DNA of 64,000 bases, from contig NZ_SJEX01000017.1 of NCBI RefSeq assembly GCF_005930495.1, positions 1 through 64,000 on the forward strand. Direction: 5' to 3'. The notes under the pieces were generated by a model. The model was given only the letters and a program-made list of their open reading frames with translations, was not told the DNA's origin and made no database searches. Numbering within the stretch: position 1 is the first letter of the stretch; the number at the start of each line of letters is the position of its first letter. The position numbers and the translations under genes were made by a program. Shown here piece by piece: positions 1 to 8,306 of this stretch. Source of the stretch: Modestobacter excelsi. GTDB lineage: Bacteria; Actinomycetota; Actinomycetes; Mycobacteriales; Geodermatophilaceae.

Positions 1-33
1 GGTCGGAGCGGGGGAGCGCTGGGGCAGGGACAC
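1..33 (-). CDS. Start of a minus-strand gene cut by the left edge
   Basis: Only the first 11 codons are visible, from a GTG at position 33 reading MSLPQRSPAPT. A purine-rich GAGAGGAA sequence lies a few bases upstream of the GTG at good Shine-Dalgarno spacing, which is why I accept it as a start. The product cannot be identified. The upstream region (40-185) holds two inverted repeats, so the gene may be under repressor control. Confidence 0.4.
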   Translation of the reverse strand, partial: MSLPQRSPAPT

Positions 34-110
34 GTCGTTCCTCTCGGTGGCGGTCCACGGGGATGCGCAGGCCAGCTCGTCGCCGACAACGGTGCGCGTC
101 CGTGTTGAGA

Positions 111-138
111 CTGACCGTAACGGAATGGTGACGGTCAG
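111..138. promoter_or_regulatory. Inverted repeat upstream of the left-edge gene
   Basis: An 8-base arm CTGACCGT (111-118) is repeated as ACGGTCAG (131-138) with a 12-base spacer, in a non-coding stretch upstream of the minus-strand start at 33. It could be a regulator binding site. The regulator is unknown. Confidence 0.35.
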
Positions 139-159
139 CGCGAGCACAGCAGCGAACGA

Positions 160-180
160 GACGAACCGGTCCGGTTCGTC
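160..180. promoter_or_regulatory. Perfect 21-bp palindrome, operator-like
   Basis: Arms GACGAACCGG (160-169) and its exact complement (171-180) flank a single central T. This architecture is typical of operators for dimeric repressors such as the TetR family. It lies in the non-coding stretch upstream of the left-edge gene. From about 185 to 336 I see no convincing gene: short open frames there lack consistent codon bias. Confidence 0.45.
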
Positions 181-336
181 AGATGTTGACCGTGCGCCGG
201 ACGGGGGCCCGTGTGGTGCGCGAGGCGCCTGGGGACGGTCGCCGTGGCGATGGGCTTCCTGAACTCCGGCCTGGAGGTCTCGAGCCCGGACGCGACGAGC
301 TGTCCCCGGACTCCTGACCGCGGGGACCGCGGCGGG

Positions 337-480
337 TCACCGCCGGCAGAGCGACGTCCCGTACCGGCAGGCCACCAGCTCCGGGGTGTCGATCGGCCGG
401 CCGGCGTCGATGGCCCGGGCCAGCCGGATGGACCCGGCGCGGCTCCAGGACAGCGGGGTGTCGTCGGCGGACCGGGCCAT
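337..480 (-). CDS. Possible small protein, or C-terminal relic, after the NRDE gene
   Basis: An ATG at 480 opens 47 codons ending DTPELVACRYGTSLCRR. Codon bias typical of this genome starts well upstream of the ATG, directly after the TGA of the NRDE gene (574-576) and in the same frame, and runs about 79 codons without another stop. No ATG, GTG or TTG is available in the upstream part. It may be a small gene with an unusual start, the remains of a longer protein, or a read-through extension. No family is recognised. Confidence 0.3.
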   Translation of the reverse strand: MARSADDTPLSWSRAGSIRLARAIDAGRPIDTPELVACRYGTSLCRR

Positions 481-573
481 GGTGTCCGGACGCTCCTGCG
501 CGTCGATGCCGGCGGCGGGCTCGTACTCGCCCCGCTCACCGGTCAGCAGCGGCCAGCCGCGCCCGATCGTCGG

Positions 574-1263
574 TCACCCGCCGGCGAGGGTGAGGTCGGT
601 CCAGGGGCGGGTCGTCCACGGCTCACGGCTGTGCGACAGCCGGAGCAGCCCGGGAGCTGCCTCGAGCAGCTCGCCGAAGACGGTGGCGAACACCTGGCCG
701 TCCCGCTCGTGCCGCACGACCAGGGCGCCCGGGTCGTCCGCCGGGGGTCCGGTCCGCAGCAGGCCGGGCCAGTCGTCGGGGTCGGCGGCCCGGAACGCAG
801 CCAGGTGCCGCTCGGCCTTGCGGTCCTCCGGGCCGCCCGAGGTGACCATGACCGTCCCGGGGGCGTGCTCGGTCTCCTGCACCACGTCGCCGTCGACGTC
901 CCAGGTGACCAGCCGCTCGGGTGTCGCCAGGACGAGCAGGAAGGCGGCCATCCCCTCGACGCGTACGTGTGCCCGCCAGCCGGCCCCGTACGTGGCCCCG
1001 AGCAGCGGCAGGACGCCGCGACTCGGTGCTCCTGCCTCGGCTGCCCGGCCCTGGGGTCGGTTGAGGACCAGCGCGGTGGCCCCGCTCCGGATGTCGGTCG
1101 CGCACCAGGTCCCCCCGGCGGCCCGGTCGCGGCCGCCGGCGGCGTCCGGGAAATCGGGCCACCACCGTGCGGGGTCGTCGAACGGGCGGCTGGTCAGCTC
1201 GTCCCGCAGCGCCAGCACCCGGACGGGGTGTCCTGCGGACCAGCGGACCACCACGGTGCACAC
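574..1263 (-). CDS. NRDE (TANGO2) family protein
   Basis: The 229-aa product begins MCTVVVRW from a GTG, with the cysteine at position 2 that is invariant in the TANGO2/NRDE family. An 'ALRDELTSRP' segment near residue 20 matches the family's NRDE motif (NRDExxxRP in most members). Length is usual for the family (230-270 aa). Eukaryotic TANGO2 has been linked to Golgi organisation and haem or acyl-lipid handling; the bacterial role is not established. The next upstream gene on this strand (1306-1536) lies 42 bp away and may be co-transcribed. The frame continues with coding-like sequence past its stop. Confidence 0.8.
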   Translation of the reverse strand: MCTVVVRWSAGHPVRVLALRDELTSRPFDDPARWWPDFPDAAGGRDRAAGGTWCATDIRSGATALVLNRPQGRAAEAGAPSRGVLPLLGATYGAGWRAHVRVEGMAAFLLVLATPERLVTWDVDGDVVQETEHAPGTVMVTSGGPEDRKAERHLAAFRAADPDDWPGLLRTGPPADDPGALVVRHERDGQVFATVFGELLEAAPGLLRLSHSREPWTTRPWTDLTLAGG

Positions 1264-1305
1264 AGGTCCATCCTGCGGCCTGGGGCGCCCGGAGTGGAGC
1301 CCCGT

Positions 1306-1536
1306 TCAGCGGCGGGGCAGCCCGACCACCACCGAGTCGTGGACGTGCGCCGTGCCGGCGGGGTGGGCGTCCCGGCCCGTGAGGTGGCCGACCGTCCGCC
1401 ACTGTCCCGGAGCCCAGGCCCGCAGCATGAGCCCCTCGTCCGACAGGGCGAGCAGCGCGCCGCCCTCGGTCGTCAGCAGGTCGGCCTCGATCCGCTCGTC
1501 CTGGCCCTCCGTCGTCCCCACCGTCCAGATCGGCAT
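1306..1536 (-). CDS. Small hypothetical protein
   Basis: A 76-aa product starts MPIWTVGTTEGQDER from an ATG at 1536, with GGGGAG six bases upstream; a GTG two codons earlier is an alternative. Codon bias fits the genome. The sequence has no signal peptide or membrane segment and looks like a compact beta-rich domain (alternating short hydrophobic stretches such as GALLALSDEGLMLRAW). I do not recognise a family. It lies upstream of the NRDE gene on the same strand, so a shared transcript is likely. Confidence 0.55.
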   Translation of the reverse strand: MPIWTVGTTEGQDERIEADLLTTEGGALLALSDEGLMLRAWAPGQWRTVGHLTGRDAHPAGTAHVHDSVVVGLPRR

Positions 1537-1689
1537 GCGCACTCCCCGGCGTCGGGACGCCGCTGTTCAGCGCCCGGTACGTGCACGCAAGCGGCCTGCG
1601 GCGGAGCAGTCAACAACCTGCGGGCGCGCCATCGCTCTCAGTGAACAGGACGGTGTCGATTCGGAATATGACCCGCCGGGAGACCACTC

Positions 1690-1886
1690 GACTGCAGCCG
1701 CAGCGTGGTTCCGGGTGAGCCTGTCGGCGGACCGCGTCGCGGAGAGGACGGCGGCGTCGCGGGGCGGCAGCGTCCGCTCCGCCAGCTCCGCGCCGGAGTA
1801 GCGGGCCGCCGGGTCCGCGACCACGTGCCGGGGTCGTCCTGGGCGCTGAGCCCCTGGCGGACGAGCTCGTCGAGGCGGAACTGCTC
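1690..1886 (-). pseudogene. Frameshifted relic of a small gene
   Basis: Reading the minus strand away from the nudK stop, one frame gives PEQFRLDELVRQGLSAQDD with good codon bias to about 1825. The signal then passes to another frame (VADPAARYSGAELAERTL and on) to about 1690, after which codon bias collapses. Two consecutive coding-like segments in different frames suggest one small gene broken by an indel and then truncated. The family is not recognised. From about 1543 to 1690 I see nothing else that looks coding. Confidence 0.35.
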
Positions 1887-2574
1887 AGGCGGCGGCGGAG
1901 AAGGGTCCCGACAGCGCCGCCCACTGCAGCAGCATGATCGTCTTGGCGTCCACGATGCGGCCGTCGGTGGTCCCGGCGAGCGCGTCGTCGAAGCCGAGTT
2001 CGCACACCTCGATGTCCTCGCCCTCCTCGGCGAGCCCGCCGCCCCGGGCGGCGCGCGAGCCGGGGGAGTAGGGCGCGGCGTAGAAGTGCAGGCGCTCGGT
2101 CACCGAGCCGGGGCTCATGTAGACCTGGAAGACCTCCTGCATCTCGCCGATGACGACCCCGAGCTCCTCGGCGGCCTCGCGGCGGATCGCGGTGGCGGGG
2201 TCGTCGTCGTCCAGGAGGCCGGCGGCGGTCTCCAGCAGCACCCCGTCGGGGTGGCCGTTGACGTAGACGGGATAGCGGAACTGCCGCGCCAGGAGCACGG
2301 TGCGGCGGTCCGGGTCGTACAGCAGCACGGTGGCGCCGTTGCCGCGGTCGTAGGTCTCCCGCTGCTGCACCTGCCAGGTCCCGTCGCCGCGCCGCACCTC
2401 GAGGGTCGTGCGGCGCAGCACGTGCCAGGCCGCCGCCAGCAGCTCGACGTCCCGGACGCGGACGTCCGGGTTGCCGGTGAGGTCCCGCCCGACGCGGTCG
2501 AGGCCGGTGCGGCCGCGCGCGTCCGGGACGTGCAGGCCGGGACCCAGCCGCCGGCCGGCCCTGGACGCGGTCAT
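1885..2574 (-). CDS. nudK: Nudix hydrolase, NudK (GDP-mannose pyrophosphatase) type
   Basis: The 229-aa product resembles Escherichia coli NudK/YffH throughout. It has the RQFRYPVYVNG strand, a Nudix box ending RREAAEELG around residues 120-130, and the YMSPGSVTE segment typical of NudK and ADP-ribose pyrophosphatases. NudK cleaves GDP-mannose and related nucleoside diphosphate sugars in the cytoplasm with Mg2+. The N-terminus (about 30 residues, Arg/Gly-rich) is longer than usual. The ATG is supported by an ATGA overlap with the upstream gene at 2571, indicating translational coupling. The exact nucleotide-sugar substrate is inferred from family. Confidence 0.85.
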   Translation of the reverse strand: MTASRAGRRLGPGLHVPDARGRTGLDRVGRDLTGNPDVRVRDVELLAAAWHVLRRTTLEVRRGDGTWQVQQRETYDRGNGATVLLYDPDRRTVLLARQFRYPVYVNGHPDGVLLETAAGLLDDDDPATAIRREAAEELGVVIGEMQEVFQVYMSPGSVTERLHFYAAPYSPGSRAARGGGLAEEGEDIEVCELGFDDALAGTTDGRIVDAKTIMLLQWAALSGPFSAAA

Positions 2575-2960
2575 GCCGCGTCCACGACGAGGACGCCGGG
2601 GACGTCCTCGATGCGGTGGTACACCGGCAGCCCGCGCCCCCGCGCGATCGCGACGTCCTGGTCAGCGCCGGTCGACCCTCCCGGCAGGCGCAGCACCGCG
2701 TCGCACCGGGCCAGCAGCCGGGCAGCCGCGGGGTACAGCACCTGCTCCGCCAACGGGTCGTCGACGTCGGCCCCGGCGCTGCGGAGGACCGGCAGGGCGA
2801 CCCACTCGCCGATCATCGGGACGTGCCCGGCCCGGAACAACGGCCAGGCCGCCTCCTCCAGCCGGGCCAGGTTGGCCGCCATGAGGGCGGGGTCGCCGCC
2901 GGTGCCCGACCGGTACGGGCCCGCGATGAGGATGAGCAACGGCTGCTGCGTCGTGGTCAT
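2571..2960 (-). CDS. DUF4406-like (nucleoside deoxyribosyltransferase fold) protein
   Basis: The 129-aa product opens with 'LLILIAGPYRSGTGGD', the IAGPY(R/M) strand-loop shared by DUF4406 and nucleoside 2-deoxyribosyltransferase-like proteins. It contains 'GEWVALP' near residue 50 and 'CDAVLRLPGGSTGADQDVA' near 85-103, the usual place of the second half of the nucleotide-binding pocket. It overlaps nudK by four bases, so the pair may act on related nucleotides or nucleotide sugars (inference). The gene is divergent from the DeoR regulator, with 60 bp between the starts. Confidence 0.65.
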   Translation of the reverse strand: MTTTQQPLLILIAGPYRSGTGGDPALMAANLARLEEAAWPLFRAGHVPMIGEWVALPVLRSAGADVDDPLAEQVLYPAAARLLARCDAVLRLPGGSTGADQDVAIARGRGLPVYHRIEDVPGVLVVDAA

Positions 2961-3020
2961 GGCGCCGGAGAGTACGCTGAAGCAGGCAGAAACGTGAAGT
3001 ACCGTGCAGAGGAGGTCGGC

Positions 3021-3791
3021 GTGCTCGTCACCGAGCGCAGGGAGCTGCTGCTCGACCGGCTGCGTCGCGACGGCCGGGTCATCGCCAAGGACGTGGCCGG
3101 CGAGCTGGGCCTGAGCGAGGACAGCGTCCGGCGCGACCTGCGGGAGATGGCGGCCGCGGGGCTGTGCCAGCGCGTCTACGGCGGCGCCCTCCCGGCCTCA
3201 CCGGCGGCCGCGGACTACGCGACCCGGCAGGGCGTGGCCGTGGACAGCAAGGCGCGGGTGGCCGCGGCCGCCGTGCGGTTGATCGCCCCGGGGAGCACCG
3301 TCGTCCTCGACGGGGGCACGACGGCGCTCGCCGTCGCCTCGGCCCTGCCGCGGGACCTCGACGCGACGATCGTCACGCACAGCCCCACCGTCGCCGCCGC
3401 GCTGGTCGACCACCCGGGCGTGGAGGTCTACGTGCTCGGGGGCCGGCTGTTCAAGCACTCCGCCGTCACCTGCGGGGCGGCAGCGGTCGAGGCCGCCGCG
3501 GCGGTCAACGCCGACCTGTTCCTGCTGGGCGTGACCGGTGTGCACCCGGACAGCGGGCTGACCACCGGGGACGCCGACGAGGCGGCCATGAAGCGTGCGC
3601 TGGCCCGGCGGGCCGCGGACACGTACGTGCTGGCCAGCACCGAGAAGATCGGCGCTGCCTCCCCGTTCACGGTGCTGCCGCTGTCCGACGTCGCCGGGAT
3701 CGTCACCGACGCCCCGCCCACCCACGAGGTGGTGGTGCGGCTGGTGCAGCTGGGCGTGCCCGTCGTCCAGGCGGCCACCGGCCCGGGTTGA
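3021..3791 (+). CDS. DeoR-family transcriptional regulator
   Basis: The 256-aa product has an N-terminal winged helix ending in the DeoR signature (LGLSEDSVRRDLREMAAAG, residues about 27-45) and a C-terminal DeoR sensor domain from about residue 75, with 'VVLDGGTTALAVA' and 'DLFLLGVTGVHPDSGLTTGD' typical of sugar-phosphate-binding regulators. GTG at 3021 is chosen because GGAGG lies six bases upstream and the helix-turn-helix begins at the expected distance. It is divergent from the DUF4406/nudK pair and may control it; the effector is unknown. Confidence 0.85.
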   Translation: MLVTERRELLLDRLRRDGRVIAKDVAGELGLSEDSVRRDLREMAAAGLCQRVYGGALPASPAAADYATRQGVAVDSKARVAAAAVRLIAPGSTVVLDGGTTALAVASALPRDLDATIVTHSPTVAAALVDHPGVEVYVLGGRLFKHSAVTCGAAAVEAAAAVNADLFLLGVTGVHPDSGLTTGDADEAAMKRALARRAADTYVLASTEKIGAASPFTVLPLSDVAGIVTDAPPTHEVVVRLVQLGVPVVQAATGPG

Positions 3792-3804
3792 CCCCGGGTC
3801 AGCG

Positions 3805-3916
3805 CGGCACCGTCGGGGCAGGCGTCCAGCAGCTGCCCCGTGCTGGCGACACGGTGGCGGATGACGCCCATGTCGCGGTCGGCGGGCAGGGTGATCCGGT
3901 ACCGCATGGCGATCAT
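3805..3916 (-). pseudogene. N-terminal fragment of a DUF4865-like protein
   Basis: From an ATG at 3916 the minus strand reads MIAMRYRITLPADRDMGVI and continues RHRVASTGQLLDACPDG. This closely matches the start of DUF4865 proteins (MxYRITLPADYDMGxIRxRV) as I remember them. After about 37 codons the similarity stops and the frame runs into antisense of the DeoR gene. A full DUF4865 protein is near 190 aa, so most is missing. The rest of 3792-4121 holds no recognisable gene. Confidence 0.55.
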
Positions 3917-4107
3917 GCGAGGTCCTGGGCGGTCTGGAGGTGGCCGGTTCCGGCGACGGGGCCCGACGGTGCCGTCGTCCAGGAGCGAGGCGTCCGCACG
4001 TGACCGCGGTGGAGACCGGGTGCCGGTGCCGGTCCCGCGCCAGGGATGCTGGGACCGTGCCGGCCCCGGGCGGGGCGCTCCCCCGAGGGGCCGGCGACCG
4101 CGACGAC

Positions 4108-4115
4108 GGAGGAGG
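4108..4115 (+). promoter_or_regulatory. Shine-Dalgarno site for the DAHP synthase gene
   Basis: GGAGGAGG is among the strongest ribosome-binding sites in the window. It ends six bases before an in-frame ATC at 4122, not before any ATG, GTG or TTG. This places initiation at a non-canonical codon unless the sequence is wrong at one base. Confidence 0.6.
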
Positions 4116-4121
4116 CACCCC

Positions 4122-5339
4122 ATCCCGGCCGACCAGATCCTGGACCTGGCGACACGCGTCGCCGACCTGCTGCTGGAGGTCCAGACCCAGGTGAACGGGC
4201 AGATCGACGCGACCCTCGCGGAGCTGCTGCCCGCCGTCGAGCAGCAGCTGGGCGTCGCACCGGGCGACGACGTCGACCTCTCCGACCTGGTCAACGCCCG
4301 GATCACCGGTTCCAGCGTCGTCGTCACCCCGGCGGCGGTCGCGACCGTCGTCCCGCTGTCGGCCGAGTCCGCGGCGACCACCCGCGCCGGCCGCCGGGCG
4401 GTCACCGACATCGTCACCGGGCGCGACGACCGGTTGGCGGTCATCGCCGGCCCCTGCTCGATCCACGACCCGGCTGCCGCCCTGGAATACGCCGGGTTCA
4501 TCGCCCGGATGCGGGAACGGCACGGCGCGGACCTCGAGGTCCTGATGCGGACCTACACCGAGAAGCCGCGGACCGAGGTGGACTGGAAGGGCTTCGCCTA
4601 CGACCCGTTCCTCGACGGCTCGAGCCGGATCAGCGTCGGGCTCGTCGCCACCCGGCTGCTGATGGGCCGCATCACCGCCCTCGGTGTGCCGGTGGCCGCC
4701 GAGCCGCTGAACGCGCTCACCCCGCAGTACGTGAACGGGCTCGTCACCTACAACGGCGTCGGCGCGCGCAACGTCACCGACCAGACCGCCCGGGAGCGGG
4801 TCTCCGGCTTCTCCTCCGTCGTCGGCTTCAAGAACTCCCCGGAGGGCAGCATCGAGGCCGCCATCTCTGCGGTGCTGACCGCCCGGGCCCCGCACGAGTT
4901 CCTCGGCGTCGACCACCACGGGGTCAGCGCGCAGCTGTCGACGACCGGCAACGACACCGGCCACGTCATCCTGCGCGGCGACAAGGACGGGCCGAACTAC
5001 TCCGCGCGGCACATCGCCGACACCAAGCGGCGGCTGGCGGCCCGGGGCCTGCCCGAGGTCGTCGTGGTCGACGCCTCGCACGGCAACAGCCAGAAGGACC
5101 ACCGGCGCCAGGTCGACGTCGTCGCCGACCTGGCCGGGCAGGTCGCGGGGGGCGAGCAGGCCATCCGCGGCGTGATGGTGGAGAGCAACCTCGTCGCCGG
5201 GCGGCAGGACCTGGACCGCCGGCACCCCGGGAGGCTGCAGTACGGCAAGAGCGTCACCGACGCCTGCGTCGACCCCGGGACGACGGAGCTGGTGCTGGCC
5301 GAGCTGGCCGAGGCCGCCCGGGCCCGGCGCCGCCGCTGA
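4122..5339 (+). CDS. aroG: 3-deoxy-7-phosphoheptulonate synthase, class I (AroG/AroF type)
   Basis: This enzyme condenses phosphoenolpyruvate and erythrose 4-phosphate in the first step of the shikimate pathway. The product aligns with E. coli AroG: 'VIAGPCSIHDPAAALEYA', 'MRTYTEKPRTEVDWKG', 'GFKNSPEGS', 'HVILRGDKDGPNYSA', and the C-terminal 'GVMVESNLVAG' and 'YGKSVTDAC'. The N-terminal 90 or so residues diverge and could carry regulation. No usual start codon lies near the beginning of the coding signal. The strong GGAGGAGG points to ATC at 4122 (405 aa). In-frame GTGs upstream fall in sequence without coding bias. A terminator-like hairpin follows the stop. Confidence 0.85.
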   Translation: MPADQILDLATRVADLLLEVQTQVNGQIDATLAELLPAVEQQLGVAPGDDVDLSDLVNARITGSSVVVTPAAVATVVPLSAESAATTRAGRRAVTDIVTGRDDRLAVIAGPCSIHDPAAALEYAGFIARMRERHGADLEVLMRTYTEKPRTEVDWKGFAYDPFLDGSSRISVGLVATRLLMGRITALGVPVAAEPLNALTPQYVNGLVTYNGVGARNVTDQTARERVSGFSSVVGFKNSPEGSIEAAISAVLTARAPHEFLGVDHHGVSAQLSTTGNDTGHVILRGDKDGPNYSARHIADTKRRLAARGLPEVVVVDASHGNSQKDHRRQVDVVADLAGQVAGGEQAIRGVMVESNLVAGRQDLDRRHPGRLQYGKSVTDACVDPGTTELVLAELAEAARARRRR

Positions 5340-6740
<1,401 letters not shown>

Positions 6741-6750
6741 CCCCGGCCGC

Positions 6751-7593
6751 TCAGGTCCGCTGTGCCCGCCGCTGGACGGCCACCGCGAGCCGGGGGTAGG
6801 CCCGGGGGAGCAGCCGGACCAGCAGGTCGACGACCTTGGCGTCGTTGCCGACCAGGATGCGCGGTCGCCCGGCCTCCACGCCGGCCACGATGGTCCGCGC
6901 CGCCTGCTCCGGCGGCATCCGCAGCAGCTTGTCGTCGTACAGCGCCGCCCGCCGCTCGTCCTCCGGGGTCAGCACACCGCGCTCCCGGGCCCGCTCGACC
7001 GCCGCCGTCGAGATGTTGGTCCGCACCCCGCCCGGGTGCACCACGGTGACCTGCACCGGGTGCCCGGCCTGCAGCATCTCGCTGCGCAGCGCCTCGGTGA
7101 ACCCCCGGACGGCGAACTTGCTTGCGCTGTAGGCGTTGATCGACGCCTGCGCCATGATCCCGTTCAGGCTGGACACGTTCACCACGTGCCCGTCGCCGGA
7201 GGCGATGAGGTGGGGGAGGAACGCCTTCGTGCCGTGCAGGACGCCGAAGAGGTTGATGCCGAGGATCCGGTCGTAGTCCTCCCAGTCGCTGTCCAGCACG
7301 GTGCCACCGCCGGCGACCCCGGCGTTGTTGTAGACCTGGTGGACGACGCCGAAGTGGTCGGCGACCGCGGCCGCGTGGGCCAGCACGGCAGCCCGGTCGG
7401 CGACGTCCAGCCGGGAGGTGTGCACCTCGGCGCCGAGGGCTCGGGCCCGGTCGGCGGTCGCGGCCAGACCTGCCTCGTCGACGTCGGACAGCGCCAGCCG
7501 CGCGCCGCGCCGGGCCAGCTCGAGGGCCAGCGCCCGGCCGATGCCGGACCCGGCGCCGGTGACGACGGCGACCTTGCCGGCCACGGTGCTCAT
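6751..7593 (-). CDS. Short-chain dehydrogenase/reductase
   Basis: The 280-aa product is a classical SDR: 'VVTGAGSGIGRALA' NAD(P)-binding motif near residue 10, 'NNAGV' near 90, catalytic Ser in 'NVSSLNG' and 'YSASKFA' with the Tyr and Lys. The C-terminal 60 residues extend beyond the core. It is last in a translationally coupled set: its ATG overlaps the stop of the alpha/beta hydrolase (ATGA at 7590-7593), which in turn overlaps the monooxygenase. This context suggests oxidation or reduction of a ketone, alcohol or ester intermediate. The substrate is unknown. Confidence 0.88.
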   Translation of the reverse strand: MSTVAGKVAVVTGAGSGIGRALALELARRGARLALSDVDEAGLAATADRARALGAEVHTSRLDVADRAAVLAHAAAVADHFGVVHQVYNNAGVAGGGTVLDSDWEDYDRILGINLFGVLHGTKAFLPHLIASGDGHVVNVSSLNGIMAQASINAYSASKFAVRGFTEALRSEMLQAGHPVQVTVVHPGGVRTNISTAAVERARERGVLTPEDERRAALYDDKLLRMPPEQAARTIVAGVEAGRPRILVGNDAKVVDLLVRLLPRAYPRLAVAVQRRAQRT

Positions 7594-8306
7594 CGGGGTG
7601 CTCCTGCCGGCAGGGGGGCGCCCGGGACGGCGGCGGCCGTCGCCCGGCCGCCGGTCGGGTGCACCATCCGGTCGGTCGAGCCGTGGACGACGAGCGTCGG
7701 CGCGGTGATCCGCCGCAGCTCGGCGGTGCGGTCGCCGGAGGCCTGGATGGCGCTGATCCGCCGGGGCACGCCGGCCCGGGCGGCGACGCCGCCGCCGCGC
7801 TCCCAGAACCCGACGGCCCACGCGCGCTCGAGGTCGTCGTCGGGCAGCGCGGTCGGCGAGCCGATGTGCCGCAGCATCCCCAGGTGCCGCTGCACCGACT
7901 CCTCCACCGTGCGCGCCGGGCCCCGCGCCAGGCGGACCAGCGTGAACCGGGCCGGCTGCCCGACCCGCCGGTCCCCGGTGGTGGAGGAGATCGAGGTGAG
8001 GCTGGCGACCCGGTCGGGGTGCCGGGCGGCGACGGTCTGCGCGATCATCCCGCCCATCGACATGCCGACCAGGTGCACCCGGTCGATCCCCAGGTGCTGG
8101 AGCAGCCCGACGGTGTCCGCGGCCATGTCGGCGAGGTCGTAGGCGTCGGGACGCGGCCGGGCGAGCAGCTGGCGGAGCCGGCCCGGCGGGACGCCGTCGT
8201 CGGGCCCCTCGGTCCGGTGGCACAGCCGCGGCCCGGCCGGCAGGTCGGCGAACCGGTCGCCGGAGGTGTCCTCGGCGCGCACCGGACCGGAGGTCGGGGC
8301 GGTCAC
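7590..8306 (-). CDS. Alpha/beta hydrolase, internally truncated and lacking the catalytic histidine
   Basis: The 238-aa product keeps the nucleophile elbow (HLVGMSMGGMIAQ) and the acidic residue strand (TLVVHGSTDRMVHPTGG). Compared with relatives of about 300 aa, the N-terminal oxyanion-hole strand and neighbouring helices are missing: TEGPDDG runs directly into PPGRLRQLLARPRPDAYDL. The end GRATAAAVPGAPLPAGAPR lacks the GMGHD segment that carries the histidine. Start GTG overlaps the monooxygenase stop (GTGA), and its stop overlaps the SDR start (ATGA). The frame is open but classical triad activity is doubtful; it may be a decaying gene kept for coupling. Confidence 0.7.
   Translation of the reverse strand: MTAPTSGPVRAEDTSGDRFADLPAGPRLCHRTEGPDDGVPPGRLRQLLARPRPDAYDLADMAADTVGLLQHLGIDRVHLVGMSMGGMIAQTVAARHPDRVASLTSISSTTGDRRVGQPARFTLVRLARGPARTVEESVQRHLGMLRHIGSPTALPDDDLERAWAVGFWERGGGVAARAGVPRRISAIQASGDRTAELRRITAPTLVVHGSTDRMVHPTGGRATAAAVPGAPLPAGAPR

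Noticed and set aside
183-317. Short plus-strand open frame from ATG 183
   Set aside because: Codon bias is inconsistent and the product is Arg/Gly/Pro-rich with no similarity I recognise.
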